Below are positions 23,491 through 32,767 of a DNA stretch of 64,000 nucleotides, piece by piece; the stretch's first letter is position 1; the number at the start of each line of letters is the position of its first letter. The stretch comes from Aedoeadaptatus ivorii. GTDB taxonomy: Bacteria > Bacillota > Clostridia > Tissierellales > Peptoniphilaceae. The notes under the pieces were generated by a model, which saw only the letters and a program-made list of their open reading frames with translations, had not been told where the DNA came from and searched no databases. The translations under genes were made by a program, and so were the position numbers. Location: assembly GCF_030815095.1 (NCBI RefSeq), contig NZ_JAUSWF010000007.1, positions 1-64,000 on the forward strand, read 5' to 3'.

Positions 23491-25161
23491 ATGAAACTGT
23501 CGAAATATTATTTGCCGACGCTCCGCGAAGCGCCGGCGGAAGCCGTCACCAAAGCCCATACGCTGGTGTTGCGAAGCGCCATGGCGAGAAGCGCGGGGGT
23601 GGGCGTATTTAGCCTGCTGCCTTTGGGAGAGGAGACGGTATCGCGCCTTGCCGAGGAGCTGGAGGCGAAATTTTTTGCCGAAGGACTGAAGGTATCCGCG
23701 GCGTCGTTACAGGACCGCGCGATTTGGGAACAGAGCGGGCGCTGGGCGCGCTACGGATCGGATATGTTTAAGGTCGCCGATCGCTACAACCGCCAGTCCG
23801 TCCTCGCCGCCGAATCGGAAGAGGCGTTCCTCGGCCTGGTTTCGGGGGAATTGAAGAGCTATAAGCAGCTGCCGGCATTTTTTTACGAGGAGGAAAAGCG
23901 CTTTCAAGACGTCAAAAAACCCAAATACGGCTTTGCCGATGCGCGGGAGCGCCGGGTGCTGGACGGATACAGCTATTTCGCCGATGCCCAAGAGGCGGCG
24001 GCATTTTCCGAGGATATGCGCGCGCGTGCCGAAGACTTTCTCGCCGAAGAGGGCGTTCGCTACCATTGCATCGAAACCGACGAGGCGTATTCGTTCTACG
24101 CCCTGGCGGAGGGCTACGAAGAGGCCCTCGCCTGGACCGAGAAGGACGCCTATTTTCGCGAGCTGGCGCCGGTGACATATCCCGCACCCGCGGCGCAGGA
24201 CGCGCAGGAGGCGGAAGAGATCCACACCCCCGGCGCGGCGACGATTCGGGATCTGAGCGAAATGATCGGCATCGAGCCCGCCCGCTGTGCCAAGGCGGTG
24301 GACCTTTCGGTGGCGGGAAAACCCGTGTTCGCATTTGTGCCTGGCGATCGCGGCCTCAATATGAAAAAGCTCGCGCGCTATCTCGAAGTGGACGAAGCGG
24401 ACATCGACATGCTCGACGAAGAGACCATCGAAAAGATGGGATCCTTCCCCGGCTTTACCGGGCCCATCGGCCTTTCCGACGAAGCGCGGATCATCGTCGA
24501 CCGCTCGTTGACGGGCATCGCCAATCTGGTGGTGGGGGCGAACAAATTCGACCACCACATACAAAACGTAAACTACGGCCGCGATTTCGGCGGCGAGGTG
24601 GCCGACGACCTCCTTACGGTCGAAGAAGGCGACGCGACCCCCGGTGGCGAGCCGCTTTCCTTCGGCACGGGCTTTTTGATCGCTACGGTGCGCAAACCCT
24701 CTTCGTTCTATGCCCAGGCCATGAACGTGAGCTATATCGACCAAAGCGGCAAAGAAGCGCCCTTTGTCGCCTCGGGCATTTGCTGGGACACTACCGCTCT
24801 GTTTGCCGCACTCCTCGAAAACCACAGCGACGAAAAGGGCATCGCCTTTCCCGTGGGGATGGGCGCCTACGACGCGGTGATCACGGTGGTGAACACCAAA
24901 AAAGCGGAGCAGAACGAATTGGCCGAGGCCCTCTACGAGAAACTACGGGCGGAAGGCGTGCGCGTGCTCTTGGACGACCGGGCGGAACGCGCCGGCGTGA
25001 AATTCAACGACCGCGACCTGATCGGCATTCCGCTCCAGATCAGCGTCGGCAAACGCGCAGCGGAAGACGTGGTGGAATACAAGCGCCGCGGCGGCGAGAT
25101 GGAAGAGATCGACGCAGAGGCGGCCGTATCGCGTGCGATTTATGTCTGCAAAGAAGCATAA
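23491..25161 (+). CDS. prolyl-tRNA synthetase-like protein with degenerate catalytic site
   Basis: 556 residues with the full layout of bacterial ProRS: class II core, YbaK-type editing insertion (about 245-385; CAKAVDL, PGDRGLNMKKL, GPIGLSDEARIIVD, LVVGANKFDHH) and anticodon-binding domain (about 455-556). Class II signatures are abnormal. Motif 2, normally FRDE, is FQDV (138-141), so the ATP-contacting Arg is gone. Motif 3, normally GIGVSR, is GICWDTT (429-435), again without Arg. The usual GPTHEE is LAAESEE, and the GIEVGHIF block is replaced by TGFLIATV. It may be an inactive paralogue that keeps editing or tRNA-binding ability; automatic annotation would call it proS. Single gene with a terminator. 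Confidence 0.8.
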   Translation: MKLSKYYLPTLREAPAEAVTKAHTLVLRSAMARSAGVGVFSLLPLGEETVSRLAEELEAKFFAEGLKVSAASLQDRAIWEQSGRWARYGSDMFKVADRYNRQSVLAAESEEAFLGLVSGELKSYKQLPAFFYEEEKRFQDVKKPKYGFADARERRVLDGYSYFADAQEAAAFSEDMRARAEDFLAEEGVRYHCIETDEAYSFYALAEGYEEALAWTEKDAYFRELAPVTYPAPAAQDAQEAEEIHTPGAATIRDLSEMIGIEPARCAKAVDLSVAGKPVFAFVPGDRGLNMKKLARYLEVDEADIDMLDEETIEKMGSFPGFTGPIGLSDEARIIVDRSLTGIANLVVGANKFDHHIQNVNYGRDFGGEVADDLLTVEEGDATPGGEPLSFGTGFLIATVRKPSSFYAQAMNVSYIDQSGKEAPFVASGICWDTTALFAALLENHSDEKGIAFPVGMGAYDAVITVVNTKKAEQNELAEALYEKLRAEGVRVLLDDRAERAGVKFNDRDLIGIPLQISVGKRAAEDVVEYKRRGGEMEEIDAEAAVSRAIYVCKEA

Positions 25162-25170
25162 GACGCGTAA

Positions 25171-25198
25171 GGCTCGATATTATGTCGGGTCTTTTTTT
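25171..25198 (+). terminator. terminator of the ProRS-like gene
   Basis: GGCTCGA / TCGGGTC stem (with G-U pairs) and seven T. Confidence 0.65.
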
Positions 25199-25274
25199 GT
25201 GCCCGCCGGCTGTCATCAAGATGTAATCATTGTTACGATTTCCTTTCCGTATAATATAAGTAAGGAGGAATAAC

Positions 25275-26822
25275 ATGAGAAAACGCGTATTGGTGCTGCT
25301 CACCTTGTTGTTTGTATGTGTATCTGTGGGGGTCTATGCCGTGGAGGACATACAGTCGAGCCTGGTGCAAGGATCCACAGCCGGGCTCAAGGCGGGCGCA
25401 CCCTATACCATGGAGCTGAAACTCGCGCTGCCCGGCGGGTACCGGAGCACATACAAGAGCTTTACGCTCTCATTTTTAATGGATCGGTCGCTGTCGTACA
25501 AGAAATCGAGCGTCACCGCATCCGCCGACAAGAGCGCCTACCGGGTGATGCACTCGTCGACCGAATCGGGACGCGAGATCGTGACGCTGGTGATCGACGA
25601 TGTGGGCAAGCTGAAGGGACCGGATGTTTCGCTTACGATCGATACAGTGATCAAAAGCGGTGTGAAGGACTTGCCCGCCGCCACCAATACTTATGTAATG
25701 AGTACTATAAGTTCTGCGGGCAAGGCGCAGACGGTACAAAAGACCGTAAAGAGCGACGAAAACGCCGCCCCCGCTCCCGCTCCCACGCCGGCCCCCGGCG
25801 GCACGGAGTCGGTGGAGCCCGTAATGGTGGGTGAAAATACCTTAAAGGGCAAGGCGGCGCCGGGGACCAAGATCCAGGTCTTTCGGGGCAATACGCGGAT
25901 CGGGGCGGGCGCTGCCGATTCGAAGGGCAATTTTGCCATCGTCATCAATCCCCAACCGGAAGGCGCCAAGCTCGAGTTTCGCTTTGCGACATCCGGCGGC
26001 GAAAAGAAGATCGCGGTCGTCGTCGGCGCGGCAGAAGGCACGGGAGAGACAAGCCCCGCGCACAAGGAGCTGGCGGACTTTCTGCGGGTCTTGGAAGGGG
26101 CAAACCGGGACAATCTCGACGAGGTGCAAAAGCTCCAAATCGACGCCGGCATCGCCCGCGCCCGCTACACCCTCGCCAAAAGCGATGTGCCCGATTCGGA
26201 ACTGAAGGCGGTACTCGGCGATGTAAAGGGTGCCCTCGCCGTGGCGCGGCCCGCCTATGTGACGGGGTACCCGAACAACACCTTCGGCCCCCGAAAGCCC
26301 ATGACCCGCGGCGAAGTGGCGGCGGTCTTTACCAAGATCTTAAACCACGGCAAGCCCGCAAGCGGCTTTTCGTCTTTCAAAGACGTGGATGAAGGCAAGT
26401 GGTACGCCGCTTCGGTGGGCTTTATGGAAAAGCGCGGCATCATCGGCGGTTACAGCGACGGCAGCTTTAAGCCCAACAAATCCATCACCCGGGCGGAATT
26501 TGCGAAGATCCTCGCCGGCTACGCGGGCCTTACCCCCGGCGGAAGCGCCCGGTTTTCGGACGTAAAGGGCGGACACTGGGCGGAGGGCTATATCGCCGCC
26601 GTCGCCGATCGCGGCTATATGAGCGGACGACGCGAAGGCAAGTTCGACCCCACCGCCGAAATCACCCGCCAAGAAGTGGTGACGGCGATGAACAAGGCGA
26701 TGCAGCGCACGCCCGATAAGGCCTTTTTGGACACCTACGCCAAAAATCCCTTTAGCGACGTAAAATCAAGTGCCTGGAGCTACTACCAGATCTTAGAAGC
26801 CACGGGACAGCCGACGAAATAG
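25275..26822 (+). CDS. secreted SLH-domain protein with Ig-like domain
   Basis: 515 residues. Signal peptide MRKRVLVLLTLLFVCVSVG; a beta-rich domain to about 155; Ala-Pro linker (APAPAPTPAPGG); an Ig-like carbohydrate-wall module (TLKGKAAPGTKIQVFRGNTR); a helical spacer; then three SLH repeats (residues 325-510; VTGYPNNTFGPRKPMTRGE, IGGYSDGSFKPNKSITRAE and FDPTAEITRQE). Together these indicate a wall-polymer-anchored surface protein. Translation starts at ATG after AAGGAGG; TATAAT (25250-25255) lies 20 bases upstream, with no good -35. Followed by a strong terminator and array C. Confidence 0.87.
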   Translation: MRKRVLVLLTLLFVCVSVGVYAVEDIQSSLVQGSTAGLKAGAPYTMELKLALPGGYRSTYKSFTLSFLMDRSLSYKKSSVTASADKSAYRVMHSSTESGREIVTLVIDDVGKLKGPDVSLTIDTVIKSGVKDLPAATNTYVMSTISSAGKAQTVQKTVKSDENAAPAPAPTPAPGGTESVEPVMVGENTLKGKAAPGTKIQVFRGNTRIGAGAADSKGNFAIVINPQPEGAKLEFRFATSGGEKKIAVVVGAAEGTGETSPAHKELADFLRVLEGANRDNLDEVQKLQIDAGIARARYTLAKSDVPDSELKAVLGDVKGALAVARPAYVTGYPNNTFGPRKPMTRGEVAAVFTKILNHGKPASGFSSFKDVDEGKWYAASVGFMEKRGIIGGYSDGSFKPNKSITRAEFAKILAGYAGLTPGGSARFSDVKGGHWAEGYIAAVADRGYMSGRREGKFDPTAEITRQEVVTAMNKAMQRTPDKAFLDTYAKNPFSDVKSSAWSYYQILEATGQPTK

Positions 26823-26830
26823 ACGAAAAG

Positions 26831-26853
26831 GAAGCCCGAGGGCTTCTTTTTTT
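26831..26853 (+). terminator. terminator of the third SLH gene
   Basis: GAAGCCC-GA-GGGCTTC then seven T. Confidence 0.9.
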
Positions 26854-26931
26854 GTGGGGAAAATGACTGCTTGCCTGCCACAGAAGGGGGTGGTGTGATA
26901 AAAATATTGTCATCCCGAGCGAAGCGGAGTC

Positions 26932-27019
26932 GGCCGCTCCGTTAGCCAAATCGAAGATTTGGACTGCGCGGCATCTGACCTACGACGAAATCGAAGATTT
27001 CTGTTAGGTCATGAATGCA
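26932..27019. repeat. double-hairpin insert, copy 4
   Basis: Identical in plan and nearly in sequence to the copies in array B, at the same place in the left arm. Confidence 0.85.
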
Positions 27020-27312
27020 TCTCCGTATGCTATTGCAGGTCGAAGGGTTGCGTGGTATCTATTCTGTGTCATATTGCCTGGCACAGAAGGGGCGGTCGTG
27101 CGTTTCGGCACGGGCTTCTTTGCTGACGTTATGTAAGGAAAGAGATTCTTCGACTCGGAATAAATTCCTCGCTCAGAATGACAATAGGGGGTGGTTGTGC
27201 GTTCCGGCGGGTGCTATTGCGACTCTCTGCCTTGTCATCGTGAGCGGAGTCGGCCGCTCCGTTGGCTATTGCACCCCCAACCCTGTCATCCTGAGCGGAG
27301 GGTAGCGGAGTC

Positions 27313-27400
27313 GGCCGCTACGTTAGCCAAATCGAAGATTTGGACTGCGCGGCATCTGACCTACGACGAAATCGAAGATTTCTGTTAGGTCATGAATGCA
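27313..27400. repeat. double-hairpin insert, copy 5
   Basis: Same element; differs from the others mainly by GGCCGCTA in place of GGCCGCTC. Confidence 0.85.
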
Positions 27401-28321
27401 TCTCCGTAGGCTATTGCGGGTCGAAGGGTTGCGCGGTATCTATTGCGTGTCTTGTTGTTCAAGAAAAGAGTATGTCGTGAGTTTCGGCATTGGTTTCTTT
27501 GCAGCCCCCATATAGGGAAAGAGATTCTTCGACTCGGAATAAATTCCTCGCTCAGAATGACAAGGGGGGTGGTTGTGCGTTCCGGCGGGTGCTATTGCGA
27601 CTCTCTGCCTTGTCATCGTGAGCGGAGTCGGCCGCTACGTTGGCTATTGCACCCCCAACCCTGTCATCCTGAGCGGAGCGAAGCGGAGTCGAAGGATCTC
27701 GAGTTGGCTATTGCGGGTTGACTGCTTGCACGGTACTTATTGCGTGTCTTGTTGTTCAAGAAAAGAGTATGTCGTGAGTTTCGGCATCGGCTTCTCCGCG
27801 GACTTCACATAGGGAACGAGATTCTTCGACTCGGAATAAATTCCTCGCTCAAATGACAATAGGGGGTGGTTGTGCGTTCCGGCGGGTGCTATTGCGACTC
27901 TCTGCCTTGTCATCGTGAGCGGAGTCGGCCGCTACGTTGGCTATTGCACCCCCAACCCTGTCATCCTGAGCGGAGGGTAGCGGAGTCGAAGGATCTCGAG
28001 TTGGCTATTGCGGGTTGACTGCTTGCACGGTACTTATTGCGTGTCTTGTTGTTCAAGAAAAGGGGGGTTGTCGTGCGTTTCGGCACGGGCTTCTTTGCTG
28101 ACGTTATGTAGGGAAAGAGATTCTTCGACTCGGAATAAATTTCTCGCTCAGAATGACAATAGGGGAGTAACGCGTCGACAGGTTGCACGGTGCCTACTGC
28201 GTGTCTTGTTGTTCAAGAAAAGGGGGGATGTCGTGCGTTTCGGCATCGGCTTCTTTTTTTCCACGCCTTTCTCCGCATTCGAACGAATGTGCTATAATGG
28301 AAAGGATGAAAAGGAGGACTT

Positions 28322-29041
28322 ATGCATTTAGATGTAGATTTGCACACGCATACAATCGCCTCCGGTCACGCATACTCGACCTTGCGGGAAAATATTACCG
28401 TAGCAAAAAAGCGCGGGCTGCGCATTTTCGGCACCAGCGATCACTCGAAGGATATGAAGGGCGTGGGCACCAACGCCGCCTTTGCAAACTTTCGGGGGAT
28501 TCCGCGCTTTATCGAAGGCATACCGGTGCTCTGCGGTGTCGAGGCCAATGTACGGGATGTTTTCGGCAGAATCGATATAGACCTGAACCTCAGGCCGGTG
28601 GATTATGCCATCGTCAGTTTGCACAAGCAGTGTATCGCCCCCTCGGATGAAAAGGGCAATACCGACGCGCTGATCAAGGCTTGCACCCACCCGGCGATCA
28701 AGATTATCGGCCATCCCGACGACGACCGCTATCCGCTGGATTACGAGCGCTTGTCGGATTTTATCACCGGAAAGAGCCTGTTTTGCGAGGTCAACAATTC
28801 TTCGTTAAAACCTCACGGCCCCCGATCGGGCGCCGAGAAGAATTTGGAGACCTTGCTCAAGTTCGGCAAGAAAAAGGGCATGCGCGTGATCGTGGGCAGT
28901 GACGCCCATATGGACGTGGACGTAGGAAATTTCGATTTGGCGGAATCGCTTCTGATCCGCATGGACTATCCCGAAGAGTTGATCGTCAACACCTGGGATA
29001 CCGAAGCGATCCTCGCGGAATTTCCCCTGATGGACAAATAA
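28322..29041 (+). CDS. PHP-domain phosphatase (YcdX-like)
   Basis: 239-residue metal-dependent hydrolase with DVDLHTHTIASGHAYST at the N-terminus, SDHSKDM, GVEANV, IVSLHKQCI, IGHPDD and GSDAHMDVDVG, which together supply the trinuclear metal ligands of YcdX-type PHP phosphatases. Substrate unknown. AAGGAGG precedes the ATG, and TATAAT (28293-28298) lies just upstream at the edge of array C. gltX follows after 9 bases, so the two are probably co-transcribed. Confidence 0.88.
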   Translation: MHLDVDLHTHTIASGHAYSTLRENITVAKKRGLRIFGTSDHSKDMKGVGTNAAFANFRGIPRFIEGIPVLCGVEANVRDVFGRIDIDLNLRPVDYAIVSLHKQCIAPSDEKGNTDALIKACTHPAIKIIGHPDDDRYPLDYERLSDFITGKSLFCEVNNSSLKPHGPRSGAEKNLETLLKFGKKKGMRVIVGSDAHMDVDVGNFDLAESLLIRMDYPEELIVNTWDTEAILAEFPLMDK

Positions 29042-29050
29042 GGAGGAATC

Positions 29051-30526
29051 ATGAAGGACGTAAGAGTACGGTTTGCGCCGTCTCCCACGGGATATTTGCA
29101 TATCGGGGGACTCAGAACCGCCGTATACAACTATCTTTACGCCAGACAACACGACGGCAAGTTTTTGCTCCGTATCGAGGATACGGACCGCACCCGCTTT
29201 GTGGAAGGGGCGATCGAAAACCTGATCCGCTCGCTCAACTGGTCGGGGATCGAAATCGACGAAGGGGTCGTTTTGCGAGACGGCGAAGTGGCGCAAGTGG
29301 GCGATAAGGGGCCCTATATCCAGTCCGAGCGGCTGGAGATCTACCGCAAATACGTGGATCAACTGATCGAATCCGGCCACGCCTACCACTGTTTCTGCAG
29401 CAAGGAGCGGTTGGACGCGCTGCGCGAAGAACAAAAGATCAAGGGACAGGTGCCGCGCTACGACGGCCTGTGCCGCTCGATTTCTCCCGAAGAGGCGCAA
29501 AAGCGCATCGACGCCGGAGAAGAATACGTCATTCGCCTCAAACTGCCCCACGACCGGGACATCAGTTTTGAAGACGAGGCGCGGGGCACCATTACCATCA
29601 ATACCAACGAAATGGACGACCAGGTGCTCATGAAGAGCGACGGCTTTCCCACCTATCATCTGGCGGTGGTGGTGGACGACCACTTGATGGGTATCACCCA
29701 CGTTATCCGCGGGGAAGAGTGGCTGCCTTCTACGCCCAAACACGTCTATCTCTACGAGGCGTTTGGCTGGGAGCCGCCCACCTATATCCACCTGCCGGGC
29801 GTTTTGAACAAAGATCACAAAAAGCTCTCCAAGCGCCAAGGCGACGTGTCCGTCGAGGACTTTCGCGGCCACGGCTATTTGCCCGAGGGCCTGGTGAACT
29901 ACCTGGCGCTGGTGGGCTGGTCCCCCGAGGACAATCAGGAGATCTTTTCGATGGACGAGCTGATCGAGGCCTTCGACACCTCGAGAATCGCCCGCACCGG
30001 CGGCGTCTTCGACGTTAAAAAACTCGACTGGGTGAACAGCCACTATATGAAAGAGCTCTCTCGCGAGGAACTGCTCGAGATGGCGCTGCCGTATCTTGCG
30101 GAAGCGGGCCTTTTGACCGAAGAAGAGGCGAAGAAAGACCCCGAGCGCTATCTGATCCTGATGGATACCATTCAGGAAGGGCTCGACCGACTGGAGCAAG
30201 TGCCCGAAGCCTGCGACTTCCTCTACGGCGAATACAAAGTAGAAGAAGAGGCGGCGCTGGAGCAGCTGAAATCCGAAAGCGCCCCCGCGGTGGTAGACGC
30301 GCTGAAAGAGATCCTCAAGGGGATGGACGAAATCACCTTCGAAGACGCGCAGGGCCTGATGAAAAAGGTCCAAAAGGCGAGCGGCGTCAAGGGCAAGAAT
30401 CTCTATATGCCCGCCCGTGCGGCCATGACGGGAAACGTACACGGCCCGGAACTCAGCAATATCATTTATCTTTTGGGCAAAGACGAAATCCTCGCCCGCC
30501 TCGAGAAGGCAAAAGCATATATGTAA
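29051..30526 (+). CDS. gltX: glutamyl-tRNA synthetase
   Basis: Charges tRNA-Glu (and possibly tRNA-Gln, for transamidation). 491 residues with class I signatures FAPSPTGYLHIGGLRTA (HIGH-type, residues 8-24) and KLSKRQGD (KMSKS-type, near 258), the SSSHQ-equivalent catalytic core and a C-terminal helical anticodon-binding domain. AGGAGG precedes the ATG. Downstream of the PHP gene in one unit and closed by a terminator. Unlike the ProRS-like protein in this window, all signature residues are intact. Confidence 0.97.
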   Translation: MKDVRVRFAPSPTGYLHIGGLRTAVYNYLYARQHDGKFLLRIEDTDRTRFVEGAIENLIRSLNWSGIEIDEGVVLRDGEVAQVGDKGPYIQSERLEIYRKYVDQLIESGHAYHCFCSKERLDALREEQKIKGQVPRYDGLCRSISPEEAQKRIDAGEEYVIRLKLPHDRDISFEDEARGTITINTNEMDDQVLMKSDGFPTYHLAVVVDDHLMGITHVIRGEEWLPSTPKHVYLYEAFGWEPPTYIHLPGVLNKDHKKLSKRQGDVSVEDFRGHGYLPEGLVNYLALVGWSPEDNQEIFSMDELIEAFDTSRIARTGGVFDVKKLDWVNSHYMKELSREELLEMALPYLAEAGLLTEEEAKKDPERYLILMDTIQEGLDRLEQVPEACDFLYGEYKVEEEAALEQLKSESAPAVVDALKEILKGMDEITFEDAQGLMKKVQKASGVKGKNLYMPARAAMTGNVHGPELSNIIYLLGKDEILARLEKAKAYM

Positions 30527-30532
30527 GTGAAT

Positions 30533-30556
30533 CCCCTCCTCGCGAGGGGTTTTTTT
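30533..30556 (+). terminator. terminator of gltX
   Basis: CCCCTC / GAGGGG stem with a 5-base loop and seven T. Confidence 0.88.
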
Positions 30557-30580
30557 GCGCGCAAATTCGATTTTCGGCAC

Positions 30581-30608
30581 AAAAAAGATCCCCGGCGCAG
30601 GGGATCTT
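30581..30608 (-). terminator. terminator of the TIM-barrel/AI-2E permease operon
   Basis: GATCCCC / GGGGATC stem read on the minus strand, followed by six T. Confidence 0.88.
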
Positions 30609-30614
30609 GTGGCT

Positions 30615-31715
30615 TTAGAGGTCATTCGCATTCGGACTGCCCTCTTCGGGGATGGGGCACTGGGCGCCTTTGTGGTAGCGCTCCGCGCGGATGCCGTGGA
30701 TGATGATCTTTAAGACCATATAGAGAGGAGAGGCGATCAAGGCGCCGAGGACGCCGAATAGATTGGCGCAGACCATGACGGCGATGATGACGACAAAGGG
30801 GTGGATGTCCAGTCGGCTCCCCATAATATTCGGGGTGATGACATTGCCCTCTAGCTGTTGGACGATGGTGCTGACCACGATCACTTTGACCACCATGGCG
30901 AAGTCGATGGTAAGCGCCACCAATACCGCCGGCGCCGCCCCCAAGAAGGGCCCGATAAAGGGGATAAAGTTGAAGATCAGGGCGATGGCGGCGAGGGACA
31001 ATTTATACGGCAGGCCGATGATGGTATAGCCGATAAACATGAGGACGCCGAGAATCCCCGCCACCAAAATCTGGCCCGAGATATAGGTCTCGAGGGTGCG
31101 GTGAATCTGCCCCAGGATGTCCATAATGCGGCTGTAGTATTTGCCGCGGGCGAGATAGTGGATGGTAGCGACCGCTTGCTCTTCGTCCTTTAGGAGATAG
31201 AACAGCCCCAAGAGGATCAAGAGGATCAGCGATCCGAAGGTGCCGATATTGCTCAGGAGCCCCCCCAATACATTGGGAATGTTGGAGGCGGAGCTCTGCA
31301 GCCAGCTCTCGAACTGGGCGATGTAGCGGTTTAGGGGCACGTAGCGGTTGATCTGTTGAAAGATCTCGGTATCGGAGTAGCGAATCAGCGCCTGCATATC
31401 GAGATTCGAGACGAAACTCTGCGCCTGGTTGTAGATCATGCTGATGGTGACGGTAAACAGGCCGATGGTGCAGGCGATAAAGAGCAAAAAGGTGAGCACC
31501 GCCGAAAGATCGGGGCGTTTGGTTTTTTTGGCGAGCCAATCCCGTACGGGCCGAAAGGCGTAGAACAGGTAGATCGAGAGGATCAAAGGCGTGGCGAGAA
31601 AAATAAAAATATCGTAGACGGGCCCCAAGAACTTTTGCGTGATGCTGAAGAGATAGATAATCAACAGCACCAGCGCGATGTTTACCAGGATGCCCGTGGC
31701 ATTATTTTTCGCCAT
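30615..31715 (-). CDS. AI-2E family (PerM/YtvI-type) permease
   Basis: 366-residue polytopic membrane protein with about eight membrane segments: a pair at the N-terminus (ILVNIALVLLIIYLFS), a soluble loop, then a dense C-terminal set including LIALIFNFIPFIGPFLGAAP, the diagnostic PFIGP motif of the AI-2E transporter superfamily. Members of this family export signals, act as Na+/H+ antiporters or are uncharacterised, so substrate is open. It overlaps the upstream TIM-barrel gene by 14 bases, a sign of translational coupling. Confidence 0.87.
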   Translation of the reverse strand: MAKNNATGILVNIALVLLIIYLFSITQKFLGPVYDIFIFLATPLILSIYLFYAFRPVRDWLAKKTKRPDLSAVLTFLLFIACTIGLFTVTISMIYNQAQSFVSNLDMQALIRYSDTEIFQQINRYVPLNRYIAQFESWLQSSASNIPNVLGGLLSNIGTFGSLILLILLGLFYLLKDEEQAVATIHYLARGKYYSRIMDILGQIHRTLETYISGQILVAGILGVLMFIGYTIIGLPYKLSLAAIALIFNFIPFIGPFLGAAPAVLVALTIDFAMVVKVIVVSTIVQQLEGNVITPNIMGSRLDIHPFVVIIAVMVCANLFGVLGALIASPLYMVLKIIIHGIRAERYHKGAQCPIPEEGSPNANDL

Positions 31716-32544
31716 TGTCTTCGGTCTCTTTGTCCAACAGTTCGAAGGTGCCCGGCGGGAAGACGAGGTCTTGCTGGTATTCGCGTACGTGGAGTTCGCG
31801 GGGATCGTTCTTGAAGGAGTGGTCCACGCTCTTGTTGCGGTAGTCTTCCATCATCGCCTTAAACAGCTCGGAATTCGACGGCGGCGTGTAGGTGATGGAG
31901 TTTGCGCCGGCGTCGATGGTGGCGCGAATGTGGTCCTCGTTGTCGCCGCCGGTGGCGATAATGGGAAATTCGCTCCCCACCATGCTGCGGACGTACTGCA
32001 CCAACTCGGCGGTTTTCTTGCCGCCCGAGATATTGAGAATCCGCGCGCCGGCGTTGATCTTTCCGACGAAGTCGTCGTGCTTGGAGACCACGGTGGCGAT
32101 AATGGGGATGTCCAGCACCGAATACATTTCGGCGATCACTTCGTTTTCCATGGGGGCGTTTACGACCACGCCGTAGGCGCCGAGGAGTTCGGATTCCAGC
32201 GCGATGGACACCGAACGCGCCCCGGTGGTGGTGCCGCCGCCGACGCCTGCGAATACGGGGATCGAACAGCCCTGAATGATAGACTGAATGATCGCCAGTT
32301 GCGGCGTAAAGGGATAGACGGCGAATACCGCCTGGGCGTTACAGTTTCGGATAATGGCGATGTCCGTGGAAAAAATCAGGGACTTGAGGCGAATGCCCTG
32401 AATGCGGATCCCCGAACAGTTGTAGATCGCCGGGGGCATAAGGACCGGTTTTTTCCGGAGCCCCGATTCGATTTCCGGAACGTATTTTTCTTTGATGACT
32501 CTGAATTCGCCCTTGGGCAATTTCGATTTTTTCGTGATCGACAT
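31702..32544 (-). CDS. TIM-barrel protein of unknown function (HisA/NanE-like fold)
   Basis: 280 residues. Alternating strand-helix pattern with PVFAGVGGGTTTG, YGVVVNAPMENEVI, PIIATVVSKHDD, AGARILNISGGKKT and PIIATGGDNEDHIRATIDAGANSITYTPP. The GGD/GAN end resembles the phosphate-binding loops of HisA, TrpC and NanE, so the substrate is likely a phosphorylated compound. Related sequences are usually labelled only as hydrolase or hypothetical. TATAAT-like sequence lies upstream on the minus strand (about 32590). Its coupling to the AI-2E permease suggests a shared but unknown pathway. Confidence 0.65.
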   Translation of the reverse strand: MSITKKSKLPKGEFRVIKEKYVPEIESGLRKKPVLMPPAIYNCSGIRIQGIRLKSLIFSTDIAIIRNCNAQAVFAVYPFTPQLAIIQSIIQGCSIPVFAGVGGGTTTGARSVSIALESELLGAYGVVVNAPMENEVIAEMYSVLDIPIIATVVSKHDDFVGKINAGARILNISGGKKTAELVQYVRSMVGSEFPIIATGGDNEDHIRATIDAGANSITYTPPSNSELFKAMMEDYRNKSVDHSFKNDPRELHVREYQQDLVFPPGTFELLDKETEDNGEK

Positions 32545-32700
32545 AGCATCTCCTACTTTCCTGTGAAATAGTATAAAGTCGCCTATATTATATCACTGCA
32601 CCGCCGCCTTTTGCACCCGCGGGCAAAGGGAGCGGGAAGTTTTCCGGCGAAGGTCCGCGGGTTTTCTATAAAAAACGCGTGCATTTTCGGTCTATATGGG

Positions 32701-32706
32701 TATAAT
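32701..32706 (+). promoter_or_regulatory. -10 box before a 35-residue membrane peptide gene
   Basis: TATAAT with TGGG just upstream and no good -35; about 60 bases before the small gene. Confidence 0.45.
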
Positions 32707-32767
32707 TTTTATTATAGAAACAGGGCAAGGACGAGATAGGTATACGATTCTGCGGGAGGTGAAACAC

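Larger units (their letters stand above)
26880..28255. repeat. repeat array C
   Basis: Units run 26909-27183, 27285-27562, 27663-27858 and 27960-28158, with a partial copy to about 28250. The right arm here is the ATTCTTCGACTCGGAATAAAT variant with its own inverted AATTTATTCC-type core instead of the GGGGCTTCGCCCC hairpin. Three extra left arms (27234, near 27612 and near 27910) carry a shortened insert, GGCCGCT-CGTTGGCTATTGC, in which both hairpins are lost. The array fills 26860-28260; no gene is present. Confidence 0.88.

Noticed and set aside
2996..28255. Arrays A-C as CRISPR
   Set aside because: Repeat units are 170-335 bases with inverted ends and repeated spacers; there are no short direct repeats with unique spacers and no cas genes.
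28805..30631. 608-codon open frame antisense to gltX
   Set aside because: Shadow of a GC-rich gene; no ribosome site, no family resemblance, and gltX is intact.
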